Notes under the pieces: generated by a model
Told to the model about the DNA's origin: nothing
What the model saw: the letters and a program-made list of their open reading frames with translations, nothing else
The model's database searches: none
Part shown: positions 31,757 through 40,792 of the stretch, piece by piece
Position numbering within the stretch: the stretch's first letter is position 1
How the letters are laid out: every line of letters starts with the position of its first letter
From: Bifidobacterium aerophilum
GTDB taxonomy: Bacteria; Actinomycetota; Actinomycetes; Actinomycetales; Bifidobacteriaceae
Direction: 5' to 3'
DNA: 64,000 nucleotides
Assembly: GCF_010667685.1 (NCBI RefSeq)
Contig: NZ_WHZW01000004.1
Coordinates: forward strand, 59,449-123,448
Position numbers and translations under genes: made by a program

Positions 31757-33126
31757 GGTTAAGTAAAGAAAAGTGTGTCTTATTTGTCGTGTCACTGGCG
31801 TGTCGGTGAGCTAGTGTGAGCGTCCGGCCCAGCCTTTCCTGATGCCGAGCCCGCCCTCGTAGGCGTCGATGCCGGCGGCCGGCAGTTGCACGCCAGTCAG
31901 GGTTCCAGGCGTCGGTGCGTCGTCCTCCGCTGGTTCCTTCCGGATGGATTTCCAATGGTCGGGCGTGACGAACGACACGGGGTCGGGATCCGCGGTGAGC
32001 ATGTACACCGCCCATTCGCAGCAGCGTCTCATATGCGCCTCGGATAGTCCCCGGTGGTGGTCGAGGGTCCGTTTGACGACCGCGTTGACCCCGCCCTCCA
32101 GCTGGTTCGTCGTCGACGGCAATGTCGCGTCGCCCTTGACGACGGCGGGATCGCAGAACGCGAACAGCATCCCGGCGCGGTTCAATCTGACGAGCCGGAA
32201 GTAGGCGCGGCGCAGGCGTTCGTGCGTCCACCACCACTTGCGCCCCTTCGCGTGCGCGGGATCCTGTTTGGCCGTGGTTCTTTCCTTGAGGTAATCCCCG
32301 TGTTCCCCGTGCCATGCATTGAGGTCCGCGAGCCAGGCGGCCGCCCCGTCCGCAGTACTGATTTCGGTGAGTCCGCGCGCGAGTTTGAGCAGCGTCCTTC
32401 CCGCCGCACTTCTGGGTTTGTTCGTCAGGTCGACGCGGGTGTTGCGCAATACGTGCACCAGGCAGCGCTGCACGGGTACCTCTTTCCAGCGGGTTTCGGC
32501 GGCCGTGAGGCAGCCTTGGCCGCCGTCACACACCAGCGAGCTCGGCCTCTTCGTGCCCCGAAACAATTGCAGGTATGCCGGCCTCGTCTCCGCGGAGCAC
32601 CACTGCCATGCGATCGGCCGGCCGTCGTCGCCGGTCAGGACCAGCAGGCACCAGCCATACGGGACATACGTGCCGTCCGTCATCACATACCGATGAGCGC
32701 GCGGGACAGACGGCAAAGCCGGTTCCACGCGCCAGCACCATGCGGTTCGACGGGCGAACGCCTTGCGCTTCAATCCCAGCCCTGCCGCCGCCTCGCCCAT
32801 GGACTGCTTGCCGGTCAGCCACGCGACGAATGCGCGGAACTCCGCCATGCGGGTCGGATCCTGCCGCTTCATGGTCGAGCTCAGTCGGCAGGCATCGCAC
32901 TTCCAACGCTGCGCACCGGCCTTCGTGAACCCGTTCCTGCACATCGGTTCATTGCACACCGGGCACTTTCTCGCCTTTGAGGACTTGTTCCTGCTCATGG
33001 AACAAGCCAACCCGAAAAGTCAAGCACCCAGCCGGATTAACACCCAAACCGTTAATCACACCCCAACACGCAAGACGAGAGAACACCTCACCCCGGATTT
33101 AAAACCCACGTTTTGACCCTTAACCC
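31757..33126 (-). mobile_element. IS1249-like insertion sequence (IS256 group)
   Basis: The transposase gene is bounded by short imperfect terminal inverted repeats: GGGTTAAG at 31757-31764 and its complement CTTAACCC at 33119-33126, with weaker similarity extending inwards. The length of about 1.37 kb suits the group. No target duplication is visible, so the ends are approximate or the copy is old. Confidence 0.65.
31811..32998 (-). CDS. IS1249-like transposase
   Basis: A 395-residue DDE-type transposase. The N-terminus is a zinc ribbon (C-P-V-C-N-E-P-M-C-R-N-G and C-D-A-C), typical of the IS1249 branch. The core has D-G-T-Y-V-P-Y near residue 130, C-D-G-G-Q-G near 185, the C-L-V-H-V-L-R-N region near 205 and N-Q-L-E-G-G-V-N near 315, supplying the acidic triad. 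The frame is intact. The ATG at 32998 is chosen over a TTG four codons earlier. Confidence 0.85.
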   Translation of the reverse strand: MSRNKSSKARKCPVCNEPMCRNGFTKAGAQRWKCDACRLSSTMKRQDPTRMAEFRAFVAWLTGKQSMGEAAAGLGLKRKAFARRTAWCWRVEPALPSVPRAHRYVMTDGTYVPYGWCLLVLTGDDGRPIAWQWCSAETRPAYLQLFRGTKRPSSLVCDGGQGCLTAAETRWKEVPVQRCLVHVLRNTRVDLTNKPRSAAGRTLLKLARGLTEISTADGAAAWLADLNAWHGEHGDYLKERTTAKQDPAHAKGRKWWWTHERLRRAYFRLVRLNRAGMLFAFCDPAVVKGDATLPSTTNQLEGGVNAVVKRTLDHHRGLSEAHMRRCCEWAVYMLTADPDPVSFVTPDHWKSIRKEPAEDDAPTPGTLTGVQLPAAGIDAYEGGLGIRKGWAGRSH

Positions 33127-33256
33127 GCAAACCTTCGTCAGATGCCACGCGGCCCACTGCCGCGAGCATGCGAGCGGCCAGACGACACCGTCATGCGCGC
33201 AGCGCATGACCCGGGGCCGCGTTCACGCGCTGATCGCGGAGAGTATGTCGAACAGC

Positions 33257-33286
33257 CCCGCCTGGAGCATTCTCTCCTGAGGCGGG
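33257..33286 (-). terminator. hairpin behind the HAD hydrolase gene
   Basis: CCCGCCT...GGAG and CTCC...AGGCGGG form a bulged stem nine bases beyond the HAD gene stop on the minus strand. The sequence between it and the IS end (33127-33256) shows no recognisable gene. Confidence 0.5.
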
Positions 33287-33294
33287 TTGGCATG

Positions 33295-34110
33295 TTAGCG
33301 GAGCAGCCGATGCAGTGCCGCCGCGAGACCATTGTTGTCGACGTTTGGCGCAATCATGTCGGCGACTGATTTGACGGCTTCGGTGCCATTGCCCATCGCC
33401 ACGCCGATGCCGGCAGTCTGTATCATCTCAAGATCGTTGTCGCTGTCGCCGATGGCGATCGTGTCGGACAGTGGAACTCCAAGCCGTTGAGAGACTTTCA
33501 TGAGCGCCGTGCCCTTGTCCACTCCGGGGATGAGGATCTCGCCGTTGTCGTCGCTGGAAGCGTTGATTGACCCGTGGATAATGGTCGCGTAGCCAGCGAG
33601 CTCGCGACACACGTCCTCCACGGTGAGACTGCCGTTCTCGGGGACGTAGAACGTTCCTTTGCGGACTGGAGGCAGCGGGGCAGAATGGTCGGTGATGGTG
33701 TGCCAAGAGCCGCGCATCTGCGGATGTCGCAGCAGTTTGCGCCAAATACCGAGCCGGTGCAGGAAGCGTTCGGTGGCGTGCATGCCGTCGGTGCAGTGCC
33801 AGGCATACGGCATAGAGTGCGCGATGAAGAACGAGGTCGCCGCGCGGACGGATTCAGCGGGCATGCGCTCGTCGATGATGGTCTCACCGTTGAGTTCGGC
33901 ACATGCGCCACCGTCGGATACGATGCCGTCGAACCCAAGTGCGAGCACCGGCGGATCGATGTCCAGCGCTGCACGGCCCGAACAGATGAACAGTCGGTGA
34001 CCGGCCAGTTGCGCTCGGCGGCACTCCTCTCGTGCGGAATCGGGAATGCGGTGGCTGCTGTCCAGCAGCGTGCCGTCAATGTCGATGAATACCAGTTTGG
34101 ATGTGCCCAT
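33295..34110 (-). CDS. Cof-type HAD-IIB hydrolase (sugar-phosphate phosphatase type)
   Basis: A 271-residue cytosolic phosphatase of the Cof/YidA group, members of which dephosphorylate sugar phosphates and flavin or nucleotide phosphates. Motif I is D-I-D-G-T-L-L-D at residues 10-17, motif II C-S-G-R near 43, and motif III/IV G-D-S-D-N-D-L-E-M near 220 with the conserved Lys of D-K-G-T-A-L near 195. The ATG follows GGGAG. An operator-like palindrome shared with the PTS promoter lies 65 bp upstream, suggesting that the enzyme serves the phospho-sugar pathway of this island. Confidence 0.88.
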   Translation of the reverse strand: MGTSKLVFIDIDGTLLDSSHRIPDSAREECRRAQLAGHRLFICSGRAALDIDPPVLALGFDGIVSDGGACAELNGETIIDERMPAESVRAATSFFIAHSMPYAWHCTDGMHATERFLHRLGIWRKLLRHPQMRGSWHTITDHSAPLPPVRKGTFYVPENGSLTVEDVCRELAGYATIIHGSINASSDDNGEILIPGVDKGTALMKVSQRLGVPLSDTIAIGDSDNDLEMIQTAGIGVAMGNGTEAVKSVADMIAPNVDNNGLAAALHRLLR

Positions 34111-34174
34111 GTGCGTGTTCTCCCGTGAAACATTGACTGTACTGTTTGTCGTGAATCAACATCACATTCAGCCT

Positions 34175-34192
34175 AATTCATCCGAATGAATT
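34175..34192. promoter_or_regulatory. operator-like palindrome before the HAD gene
   Basis: AATTCATCCGAATGAATT is a palindrome with one central mismatch. It matches the repeated ATTCATTCGAATGAAT motif of the PTS promoter 10 kb away. Confidence 0.65.
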
Positions 34193-34231
34193 TATGCAAG
34201 AATGTCCTGTGCTGGCAGTGAGCGCCTGCGC

Positions 34232-35164
34232 CTACAGGTTGAGCGCTTCGGCCGTACTCTCCAGCATGATGTCGCGTATCTCGCCGTAGTTCGGTTCCAT
34301 CGACATGATGCTGACCACGGTTTCCCGGTCTGGGATGACGAGGCAGTACTGCCCGTACCTGCCGTCGCAGAGGAAGACTCCCGGCCATGGCGCCATCCAG
34401 AACTGGTATCCATATCCGTATGAATGGCGCGCCTTTTCCTTATGGTCGGGATCGGTACCGATATGTTTGGTCGTTGCTTCGCGTACGTATTGCTCGTCGA
34501 CAAGATGCAGACCGTTGAAGACGCCGTTCTGGCAGAGCATTTGTCCGAAGTTGCCGAGTTCGTCGATGGTGAGGTATAGGCCGTTGGCGGCGTAGACGTG
34601 ACCCTGCGGGCAGAGGGTCCAGTCCGGATTGCCGATGTCCAAAGGCTCGAACAGGCGGTTGCGCAGGTAGTTCAGCAGATTCTGCCCAGCCCGTCGCTCC
34701 ACGATGCAGCTGGCGATATAGGTGTTGAAGTTGCTGTATAGGAACCTTGTGCCCGGCTGGTGCGCGAAATCGGCATGGAAGAAGTATGAGATCCAGTCAT
34801 GAACCCGGTATCGGTCCTCATCCTCCGAGAAGAACAGCGGATCGCGGAGCCCGGAGCTCATGGTGAGCAGATCCCGCACGGTGACTGCTTGAAGATTGGT
34901 GCTGGGGTTGTCTGGGACATACTCGGGAAGGGCGTCGCATATGTGTTCGTCGAGTTCGGTCAATCCTTCCTGAACGGCCAGTCCTACGCCGATGGATGTG
35001 ACGCTTTTGCTGACGGAGTACATGTTTAGTCGGGTCTTGCGTGGCAGGCGGCGCAGGTCGGCGGTGATTTTTCCGGCTCGTCGTGTCTGTATGTAGTACA
35101 CGTTCAGGTTTCGTTCCTGTGTGCGGGTCGCGATGAGATTAGCGATACGTGCCGTTTCGTCCAT
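34232..35164 (-). CDS. beta-lactamase-family serine hydrolase
   Basis: A 310-residue class C beta-lactamase-fold hydrolase (family of esterases and D-peptidases). The catalytic S-V-S-K is at residues 50-53, the Y-S-N motif near 140, and D-G-R-Y-G-Q near 265 stands where the third motif (K/H-x-G) is expected. There is no signal peptide, so it acts in the cytosol and is not a resistance enzyme in the usual sense. It follows the carboxylesterase gene after 90 bp on the same strand. Ester or amide substrates from acylated glycosides are plausible but unproven. Confidence 0.8.
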   Translation of the reverse strand: MDETARIANLIATRTQERNLNVYYIQTRRAGKITADLRRLPRKTRLNMYSVSKSVTSIGVGLAVQEGLTELDEHICDALPEYVPDNPSTNLQAVTVRDLLTMSSGLRDPLFFSEDEDRYRVHDWISYFFHADFAHQPGTRFLYSNFNTYIASCIVERRAGQNLLNYLRNRLFEPLDIGNPDWTLCPQGHVYAANGLYLTIDELGNFGQMLCQNGVFNGLHLVDEQYVREATTKHIGTDPDHKEKARHSYGYGYQFWMAPWPGVFLCDGRYGQYCLVIPDRETVVSIMSMEPNYGEIRDIMLESTAEALNL

Positions 35165-35254
35165 GATTGGTTTCCTTTCGTTGATGTGCTGATGTGTGAT
35201 AGCGGCTGGAGTGATGATGATAGTGCCGACGAATCGTTGGCTTTCGCCGTTGAT

Positions 35255-36886
35255 TCAATCCAGTCCGAATGCCCTGGTGGCATATTCGTAGAGGAGCTGT
35301 TCCAGTAGCGATGATCCCTTGATGTGACCTTGTATGCCGTCGCCCAGATTAATGTAGCCCAGCGTGTCGTCGGCTTTCGGCCATGCAGGCAATGGGCTTC
35401 CATCGGATTGACCATTGGGGTCGCCGGTCCTGATGAAGTTGGACCAGTAAGAGTTGACCTGCCGGGCCAGGATTCGGTCGTAGCCGGTCCATTGGCGTGC
35501 CGGCGGCACGCCGGTGTCCAGCGAGTCGAAGGCATACCACAATTCGCTGGAATGCCATGCCCAGTTGGCCGCTCGGGACCGGCCGGTCCCGATGTCGTCG
35601 ATGTTTTGCGGTGTGATGTGCGAAAACAGGTAGGCGTATGTGGCCTGTTCGCCGTCGGTGCGTCTGTTCATCATCCTGCCGAAGACGCGGGCAACCATCA
35701 GATTCCTGCCGCCGTTGGTGCCGAGGCCGTACGTCTCCAGTTCGCGCGCGGTGTAGGCTGCGGTCCGGTCGGTGACGGTGACGAGGTCCTCGAAGGCGTA
35801 TTGATCATACAGGTCTCCAAGCAGACGCCGGTAATAGGCGTGGAAATCCCCTGCGGTGACGATTCCATGGTCGTCTCCCTCGCCGTAGTTGGTGCCTGTG
35901 AGGATGTTGATGGCGTCGAATGCCCCGGCGCGTATCGCGCTGGCTGCTGACTCGTGGATGAGATAGGTGCCGTCCTGCGTCATGTATCCCGGCCAATGAG
36001 CGCTACCGGTGTCCATGAGCCGTTCGGCATCCATGGATCGCAGCCGATTCAATGGAATATCCGGGGCAAGGCCGAGGTCTCGAAGGTATGCGGCCCCGCG
36101 TTGTTCCGCTGCGCTCTGCAATAGGTACGTGTCAGTCCATTTCAGACCGCTTTCGAGGATCATGCCTCGTATTGGCACGGGCAGTTTGGGGGAGACCGCC
36201 ATCGCTACGCATTTGGAAGTGCCGCCCGATTGTCCTCCTATGGTGATGTTGGACGGGTCTCCGCCAAAGGCCGCGATGTTGTCTGCTATCCATTGCATGG
36301 CCTTGATCTGGTCCATAAGACCATAGTTGCCGCTGTGCCCTTGCTCATCCGTCAGCTGCTTCAAGGCAAGATATCCGAATGCTCCGAGTCGCTGCTCGAC
36401 GCTGACGGCAACTATCCCGTTGGCCGCGAAGGCGGCTGCGTTCGTTTCCTGCTCATAGGCATACGCTCTGTCGAGGTTTCCTCCGTGGAACCATACGTAA
36501 ACCGGCCGCTTGTCCGTGCCGACCAACGCGGATTGCGTGGTGGTGATATTGAGATAGAGGCAGTCCTCGCTCATCTGCGGAACGGTTCCGTAGTAGAAGT
36601 CGGAGCCCCACGGTTCGATGTCTGGTCCAAGGTCCTGCATGGGCATGAACCGGTAGTGATCGGCTTTACATACGCCGTTCCAAGGTTCGGGGTCCTGTGG
36701 TGGTTGCCAGCGTAACGCGCCTGTCGGTGGCTTGGCATAAGGGATGCCTCGGTATTCGATGATGTCCTTCGTCTTGTCGTTGGCAGTATGGATACCTTCC
36801 AGCAGGCCGTATTGCGTGGATACGACGGTCGGATCCAAAGCGGTTGCCGGTTTGTGACGTGGTTGCCGTGTGGTGACTGGGTGCAT
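35255..36886 (-). CDS. type B carboxylesterase
   Basis: A 543-residue cytosolic carboxylesterase. It has the family start Y-R-G-I-P-Y-A-K-P-P-T-G near residue 45, E-D-C-L-Y-L-N-I near 108, the oxyanion W-F-H-G-G near 135, and the nucleophile elbow G-G-Q-S-G-G near 220. No signal peptide is present. The ATG follows AAGGAA. It is divergent from the ABC importer operon across a region with two matching operator palindromes, so the two units are probably co-regulated and may jointly process an esterified glycoside. Confidence 0.88.
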   Translation of the reverse strand: MHPVTTRQPRHKPATALDPTVVSTQYGLLEGIHTANDKTKDIIEYRGIPYAKPPTGALRWQPPQDPEPWNGVCKADHYRFMPMQDLGPDIEPWGSDFYYGTVPQMSEDCLYLNITTTQSALVGTDKRPVYVWFHGGNLDRAYAYEQETNAAAFAANGIVAVSVEQRLGAFGYLALKQLTDEQGHSGNYGLMDQIKAMQWIADNIAAFGGDPSNITIGGQSGGTSKCVAMAVSPKLPVPIRGMILESGLKWTDTYLLQSAAEQRGAAYLRDLGLAPDIPLNRLRSMDAERLMDTGSAHWPGYMTQDGTYLIHESAASAIRAGAFDAINILTGTNYGEGDDHGIVTAGDFHAYYRRLLGDLYDQYAFEDLVTVTDRTAAYTARELETYGLGTNGGRNLMVARVFGRMMNRRTDGEQATYAYLFSHITPQNIDDIGTGRSRAANWAWHSSELWYAFDSLDTGVPPARQWTGYDRILARQVNSYWSNFIRTGDPNGQSDGSPLPAWPKADDTLGYINLGDGIQGHIKGSSLLEQLLYEYATRAFGLD

Positions 36887-36942
36887 GATTCCTTCTTTGG
36901 TCTGTGATTGTTCTACCCGTTGCCGTATGTGCGTGGGCGGTG

Positions 36943-37100
36943 TGACTGATAGTTAAGTTACTGATAGTAAGTTTACTGTATTTTGTCACGAGAGTGTATA
37001 TGTGTCTGAAAATACTGAAATTTCAATGAGAAATGGCGGCAGTACCTCGTGAATCCTGAATTTGACTTTTACTTACTCTGAGTAATATACTTTCGAGTAT
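36943..37100. promoter_or_regulatory. divergent promoter region with repeated TTACT-N3-AGTAA operators
   Basis: Towards the ABC operon, TTGACT (37062-37067) and TATACT (37086-37091) are separated by 18 bp. The palindrome TTACTCTGAGTAA (37073-37085) fills the spacer next to the -10. The same pattern, TTACTGATAGTAA, occurs at 36958-36970 beside a weaker copy at 36943-36955, nearer the esterase gene. ATACT-TTCG-AGTAT at 37087-37100 overlaps the -10. Confidence 0.7.
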
Positions 37101-37185
37101 CGAAGAGCGGCGGATTCCCTCAACGGAGAGAAAGCCATGGATGGCAATGTCGTCGCTGATTCGCGAGACAAGGAAAGGAACAGGC

Positions 37186-38133
37186 ATGGCTGTTGCGGAG
37201 CAACATGCGTCGTTGGGCGTGCGGTTCGCGCGCTGGTGGCAGGGCTTCTTCTACCAGTGGCAGTTACAGATCATGGTGCTGCCTGGCATCATCTTCATGA
37301 TCATCTTCAACTACATTCCGATCTACGGATTGGTGCTGGCATTCAAGAACTACACCGTGGTGGACACGATCGGCGACGCCCCATGGGTCGGACTCGACAA
37401 TTTCAGGATCATCCTCGGCGACTCCTATTTCTGGGATTCCGTCGTCAACACGCTGGGCATCAGCGTGATCAAGCTCGTTCTCGGATTCATTCTGCCGATC
37501 ATCCTCGCCGTGATGATCTATGAGGTGCCGTGGAAGCCGTTCAAGAAGATCGTGCAGACCATCACCTATCTGCCGCACTTCTTCTCTTGGATCATCCTCG
37601 GCGGCATGCTGATCAGCTGGCTGTCTTCCAACGGCCTGCTGAACTCGACGCTGCACGTCTTCGGCATCGATGCTGGCGCGAACTATCTGCTCGACGCCGA
37701 CAAGTACTGGGGCATCGCGTCGCTGTCCGATGTGTGGAAGGAGGCCGGCTGGGGCACGATCCTCTACCTGGCCACCATGGCCGGCATCGACCGGAGCCTG
37801 TACGAGGCGGCCGAACTCGACGGCGCGTCGAAGATCAAGCGCATCTGGCACATCACCCTGCCCGGCATCAGCAACATGATCACGCTCAACCTGATCCTGT
37901 CGGTCTCCGGCATCCTCAATTCGAACCTCGACCAGACCCTGGTGCTCATGAACTCGCAGAACCAGTCCAAGGCAGAAGTCATCAACTCGTACGTCTACCG
38001 CATGGGCATGACGCAGGGCGACTTCTCCTACGCCACCGCGGTCGGTCTCGGCATCTCGATCATCTCCGCGATCCTGCTGGTCGTCACCAACGCGGTCACC
38101 AAGAAGATCAACGACAACCAGTCGGTACTGTAA
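37186..38133 (+). CDS. sugar ABC transporter permease, LplB type
   Basis: A 315-residue inner subunit of a binding-protein-dependent sugar importer. Six hydrophobic segments are visible, the first at about residues 30-50 (M-V-L-P-G-I-I-F-M-I-I-F-N-Y). The ATPase-contact motif is E-A-A-E-L-D-G-A-S...I-T-L-P-G near residue 210. The chosen ATG at 37186 follows AAGGAAAGGA; an in-frame ATG at 37141 with GGAGAG upstream is possible and adds 15 residues. It is first in an operon with the second permease and the binding protein. No ATPase gene is present, as is usual for bifidobacterial sugar importers. Confidence 0.87.
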   Translation: MAVAEQHASLGVRFARWWQGFFYQWQLQIMVLPGIIFMIIFNYIPIYGLVLAFKNYTVVDTIGDAPWVGLDNFRIILGDSYFWDSVVNTLGISVIKLVLGFILPIILAVMIYEVPWKPFKKIVQTITYLPHFFSWIILGGMLISWLSSNGLLNSTLHVFGIDAGANYLLDADKYWGIASLSDVWKEAGWGTILYLATMAGIDRSLYEAAELDGASKIKRIWHITLPGISNMITLNLILSVSGILNSNLDQTLVLMNSQNQSKAEVINSYVYRMGMTQGDFSYATAVGLGISIISAILLVVTNAVTKKINDNQSVL

Positions 38134-38145
38134 GGAAGCAGCATC

Positions 38146-39051
38146 ATGGCACAAGACAAGTCATCCGGAGCGCTCGACCCCAAGCGCCGCATCCATCATT
38201 CCTCCCGCGCGTTCGACGCGGTCAACTGCACGCTGCTGGTCATCTTCACGCTGTTGATCGCGGTGCCCGTGTGGAACATCGTCGTCGCCTCGTTCTCCGC
38301 GTCTGGTTCGACCGGCGGGCTCGCGCTGGTACCCGACAAGTTCACGCTCGACAACTACAAGGCCGTGTTCACCGACAACGGCATGTGGAACGCGCTGTTC
38401 ATCTCCGTGGCGAAGACCGCGGTCGGTGTGGTCGCGCACACGTTGTTCTGCGCGCTGTTCGCCTACCCGATGAGCAAGGCGTACCTCAAGGGCCGCAAGC
38501 TGTATTCGGCGATGGGCATCATCACGATGTTCTTCGGCGGCGGCATGATCCCCACGTTCCTGCTCATCAAGTCGCTCGGCCTGCTCGACACGTTCTGGGT
38601 GTATATCATCCCCGCGCTGTTCAGCTACTACGACGTGATCATCCTGATGAACTTCTTCCGCCAGATCCCCGAATCGCTGATCGAATCCGCGAAGATCGAC
38701 GGCGCGAGCGAATGGCGCGTCTTCTCCTCGATCATCCTGCCGCTGTCGATGCCCGGACTGGCCACGATCGGCCTGTTCCACGGCGTCGCCCAGTGGAACG
38801 ACTTCATGACCACGAAACTGTACGTCAACAACGAGCAGCTGTACCCGCTGCAGATGCGCCTGTACAACATCATCATGCAGTCGCAGGCCGCGTCCGAGAA
38901 CGGCAACATGGCTTCCGCCGTGCTCGACACCACCACGCGAGGCGTGCGCCTGTCGACCATCATCATCACGATCGTGCCGATCCTCGTGCTCTACCCGCTG
39001 GTGCAGCGCTACTTCGTCGGCGGCACGATGCTCGGCGCGGTCAAGGGCTGA
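38146..39051 (+). CDS. sugar ABC transporter permease, LplC/YtcP type
   Basis: A 301-residue second permease. Six membrane segments start at about residue 28 (L-L-V-I-F-T-L-L-I-A-V-P-V-W-N-I-V). The coupling motif is E-S-A-K-I-D-G-A-S-E-W...I-L-P-L-S near residue 185. It begins 12 bp after the first permease with an AAGGAAG site. LplB/LplC pairs import complex or modified oligosaccharides, for example pectin or beta-glucan fragments. Confidence 0.88.
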   Translation: MAQDKSSGALDPKRRIHHSSRAFDAVNCTLLVIFTLLIAVPVWNIVVASFSASGSTGGLALVPDKFTLDNYKAVFTDNGMWNALFISVAKTAVGVVAHTLFCALFAYPMSKAYLKGRKLYSAMGIITMFFGGGMIPTFLLIKSLGLLDTFWVYIIPALFSYYDVIILMNFFRQIPESLIESAKIDGASEWRVFSSIILPLSMPGLATIGLFHGVAQWNDFMTTKLYVNNEQLYPLQMRLYNIIMQSQAASENGNMASAVLDTTTRGVRLSTIIITIVPILVLYPLVQRYFVGGTMLGAVKG

Positions 39052-39079
39052 GACGGCAACGGAATCAAGGAGCACAGCA

Positions 39080-40708
39080 ATGAAGCGCAATCGCATCATC
39101 CGAACCCTCATCGCGGGTCTGGCCGCGACGGCAATGGTCGCCCCGCTGGCCGCCTGCGGCGTCGACAACGCCTACACCACGAACACGGTCGACGCCCTGC
39201 CCGACCCCGCGTACACGCTCTCCGCGGACAAGCCGGCATGGCAGTCGGACACGTCCAAGGACAACACGCTCACCTGGTACGTGAACGCCGACTGGTGGAA
39301 CAAGTCGTTCGGGCAGGACCTGATCACCAAGAAGATCAAGGAGGACCTCAACGTCGACATCAAGTTCGTCACGGGCGACGATACCAAGCTCAACACGTAC
39401 TTCGCCGGCGGCGACCTGCCCGACGTGATCACCGTGTTCGACAGCACGTCGCGCGTCGCCAAGGCCGCGAAGAACTGGTCGTACCCGCTGCAGGACCTCG
39501 CAGCGAAATACGACCCGTACTTCATGAAGGTCGCCAAGAAGGAGACGCTCGACTGGTTCAAGCTCTCCGACGGCAAGACGCACGGCTATCCCTCGTACTC
39601 CAACACGTCCGAGGACTACAAGTCCGGCATGATCCACACCTCGCAGGCGTTCGTCATCCGCAAGGACGTGCTCGCCGCCATCGGCGACCAGGACTTCACC
39701 ACACCCGAAGGATTCATCGCCGGCATGAAGGCCATCAAGGAGAAGTTCCCCGACCTCGTGCCGTTCGGATTCAACGACTTCAGCGGCGGCAACAGCTCGC
39801 TCGACACCGTGCTGCAGAACATGCTCGGCGTGCCCACGCTGAGCGAGGACGGCACGTTCTACGACCGGCAGATGGACGACGACTACCTGACCTGGCTCAA
39901 GACTCTGCGACAGGTGCACAAGGACGGCAACATCTCCGACGACAGCTTCGCCGACGACGGCGACACGTTCAAGGAGAAGGAAAGCACCGGCAAATACGCC
40001 ACCATGCTGCTCACCAGCTTCGTCGGCCAAAGCGCGCCCCTGCAGCAGTGGGCGTCGGCCAACCCGGACGGCCAGTACATCGCCATCGACGGCATCCGCA
40101 GCACCAAGGGACGCAAGCCCACGCTCAGCGAAACCGGTCTGAGCGGCTGGACCGTCAGCTACATCACCAAGCAGTGCAAGAACCCGGCCAAGGCCATCCA
40201 GATCTTCACCTACCTGCTGTCCGACTACGGCGAAATGCTCGTCAACTACGGCATCGAAGGCAAGACCTACACGACGAACGCCGACGGCACCGTCTCATGG
40301 ACTCCCGAAGCCAACAAGATCCGCCTGAACGACTCCGAAAAATGGCAGAAGGAATACCGCATGGGCGAGTTCGTGCTCTTCGGCCACGACCGGTACAAGG
40401 CGCTCAACAAGGACTCCTTCGCCGACGCCATCAAGCAGTTCCAGGAGCACAACCAGCAGTATCTGACCCCGCAGTACGAGATCGAGAACATCGCGCCGGA
40501 CGCCGGCACGCTGGAAGCCCGCTCGTACTCGGCCATCACGACCAAATGGTCGTCCACGCTGGTCTCGCTCATCCGAGCCGGTTCGGACAAGCAATTCGAC
40601 AAGATCGTCGACCAATACAAAACGTTCCTGAAGAACAACGACATCGACGCCATCAACAAGGTGCGCAACGAGAAGATCAAGGCCAACGAGAAGCTGCTCG
40701 GCGAATAA
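39080..40708 (+). CDS. extracellular sugar-binding lipoprotein, family 1
   Basis: A 542-residue solute-binding protein of the LplA type, anchored by the lipobox L-A-A-C at about residues 22-25 after a basic-hydrophobic signal (M-K-R-N-R-I-I-R-T-L-I-A-G-L). The mature protein has the cluster-specific F-A-G-G-D-L-P-D-V-I-T-V-F segment near residue 110. The size and two-permease neighbourhood suit a CUT1-like importer for oligosaccharides. The ligand is likely a beta-glycoside, judged only from the GH30 gene downstream. Confidence 0.88.
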   Translation: MKRNRIIRTLIAGLAATAMVAPLAACGVDNAYTTNTVDALPDPAYTLSADKPAWQSDTSKDNTLTWYVNADWWNKSFGQDLITKKIKEDLNVDIKFVTGDDTKLNTYFAGGDLPDVITVFDSTSRVAKAAKNWSYPLQDLAAKYDPYFMKVAKKETLDWFKLSDGKTHGYPSYSNTSEDYKSGMIHTSQAFVIRKDVLAAIGDQDFTTPEGFIAGMKAIKEKFPDLVPFGFNDFSGGNSSLDTVLQNMLGVPTLSEDGTFYDRQMDDDYLTWLKTLRQVHKDGNISDDSFADDGDTFKEKESTGKYATMLLTSFVGQSAPLQQWASANPDGQYIAIDGIRSTKGRKPTLSETGLSGWTVSYITKQCKNPAKAIQIFTYLLSDYGEMLVNYGIEGKTYTTNADGTVSWTPEANKIRLNDSEKWQKEYRMGEFVLFGHDRYKALNKDSFADAIKQFQEHNQQYLTPQYEIENIAPDAGTLEARSYSAITTKWSSTLVSLIRAGSDKQFDKIVDQYKTFLKNNDIDAINKVRNEKIKANEKLLGE

Positions 40709-40713
40709 GCCAT

Positions 40714-40752
40714 CGTTTCGGGTCTGTCCCGTGACGGGACAGACCCGAAACG
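40714..40752 (+). terminator. hairpin between binding-protein and GH30 genes
   Basis: A perfect 18-bp stem (CGTTTCGGGTCTGTCCCG) around TGA lies six bases after the binding-protein stop. No T run follows, and GH30 is next on the same strand. It may cause partial termination or protect the upstream mRNA, which would keep the binding protein in excess. Confidence 0.7.
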
Positions 40753-40792
40753 TCTCACACCCAACATGTATGACCATAAGGAAGCCAATCCC

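Noticed and set aside
31757..33126. Target-site duplication flanking the IS1249-like element
   Set aside because: The flanks (CCATGTAG side and CGCAAACC side) share no convincing direct repeat.
33138..33369. Short frames on both strands between the IS element and the HAD gene
   Set aside because: No ribosome site, odd composition and no recognisable motif; they overlap the HAD terminator.
34232..35164. Antibiotic-resistance beta-lactamase
   Set aside because: It has the fold motifs but no signal peptide and an atypical third motif; a cytosolic esterase or peptidase fits better.
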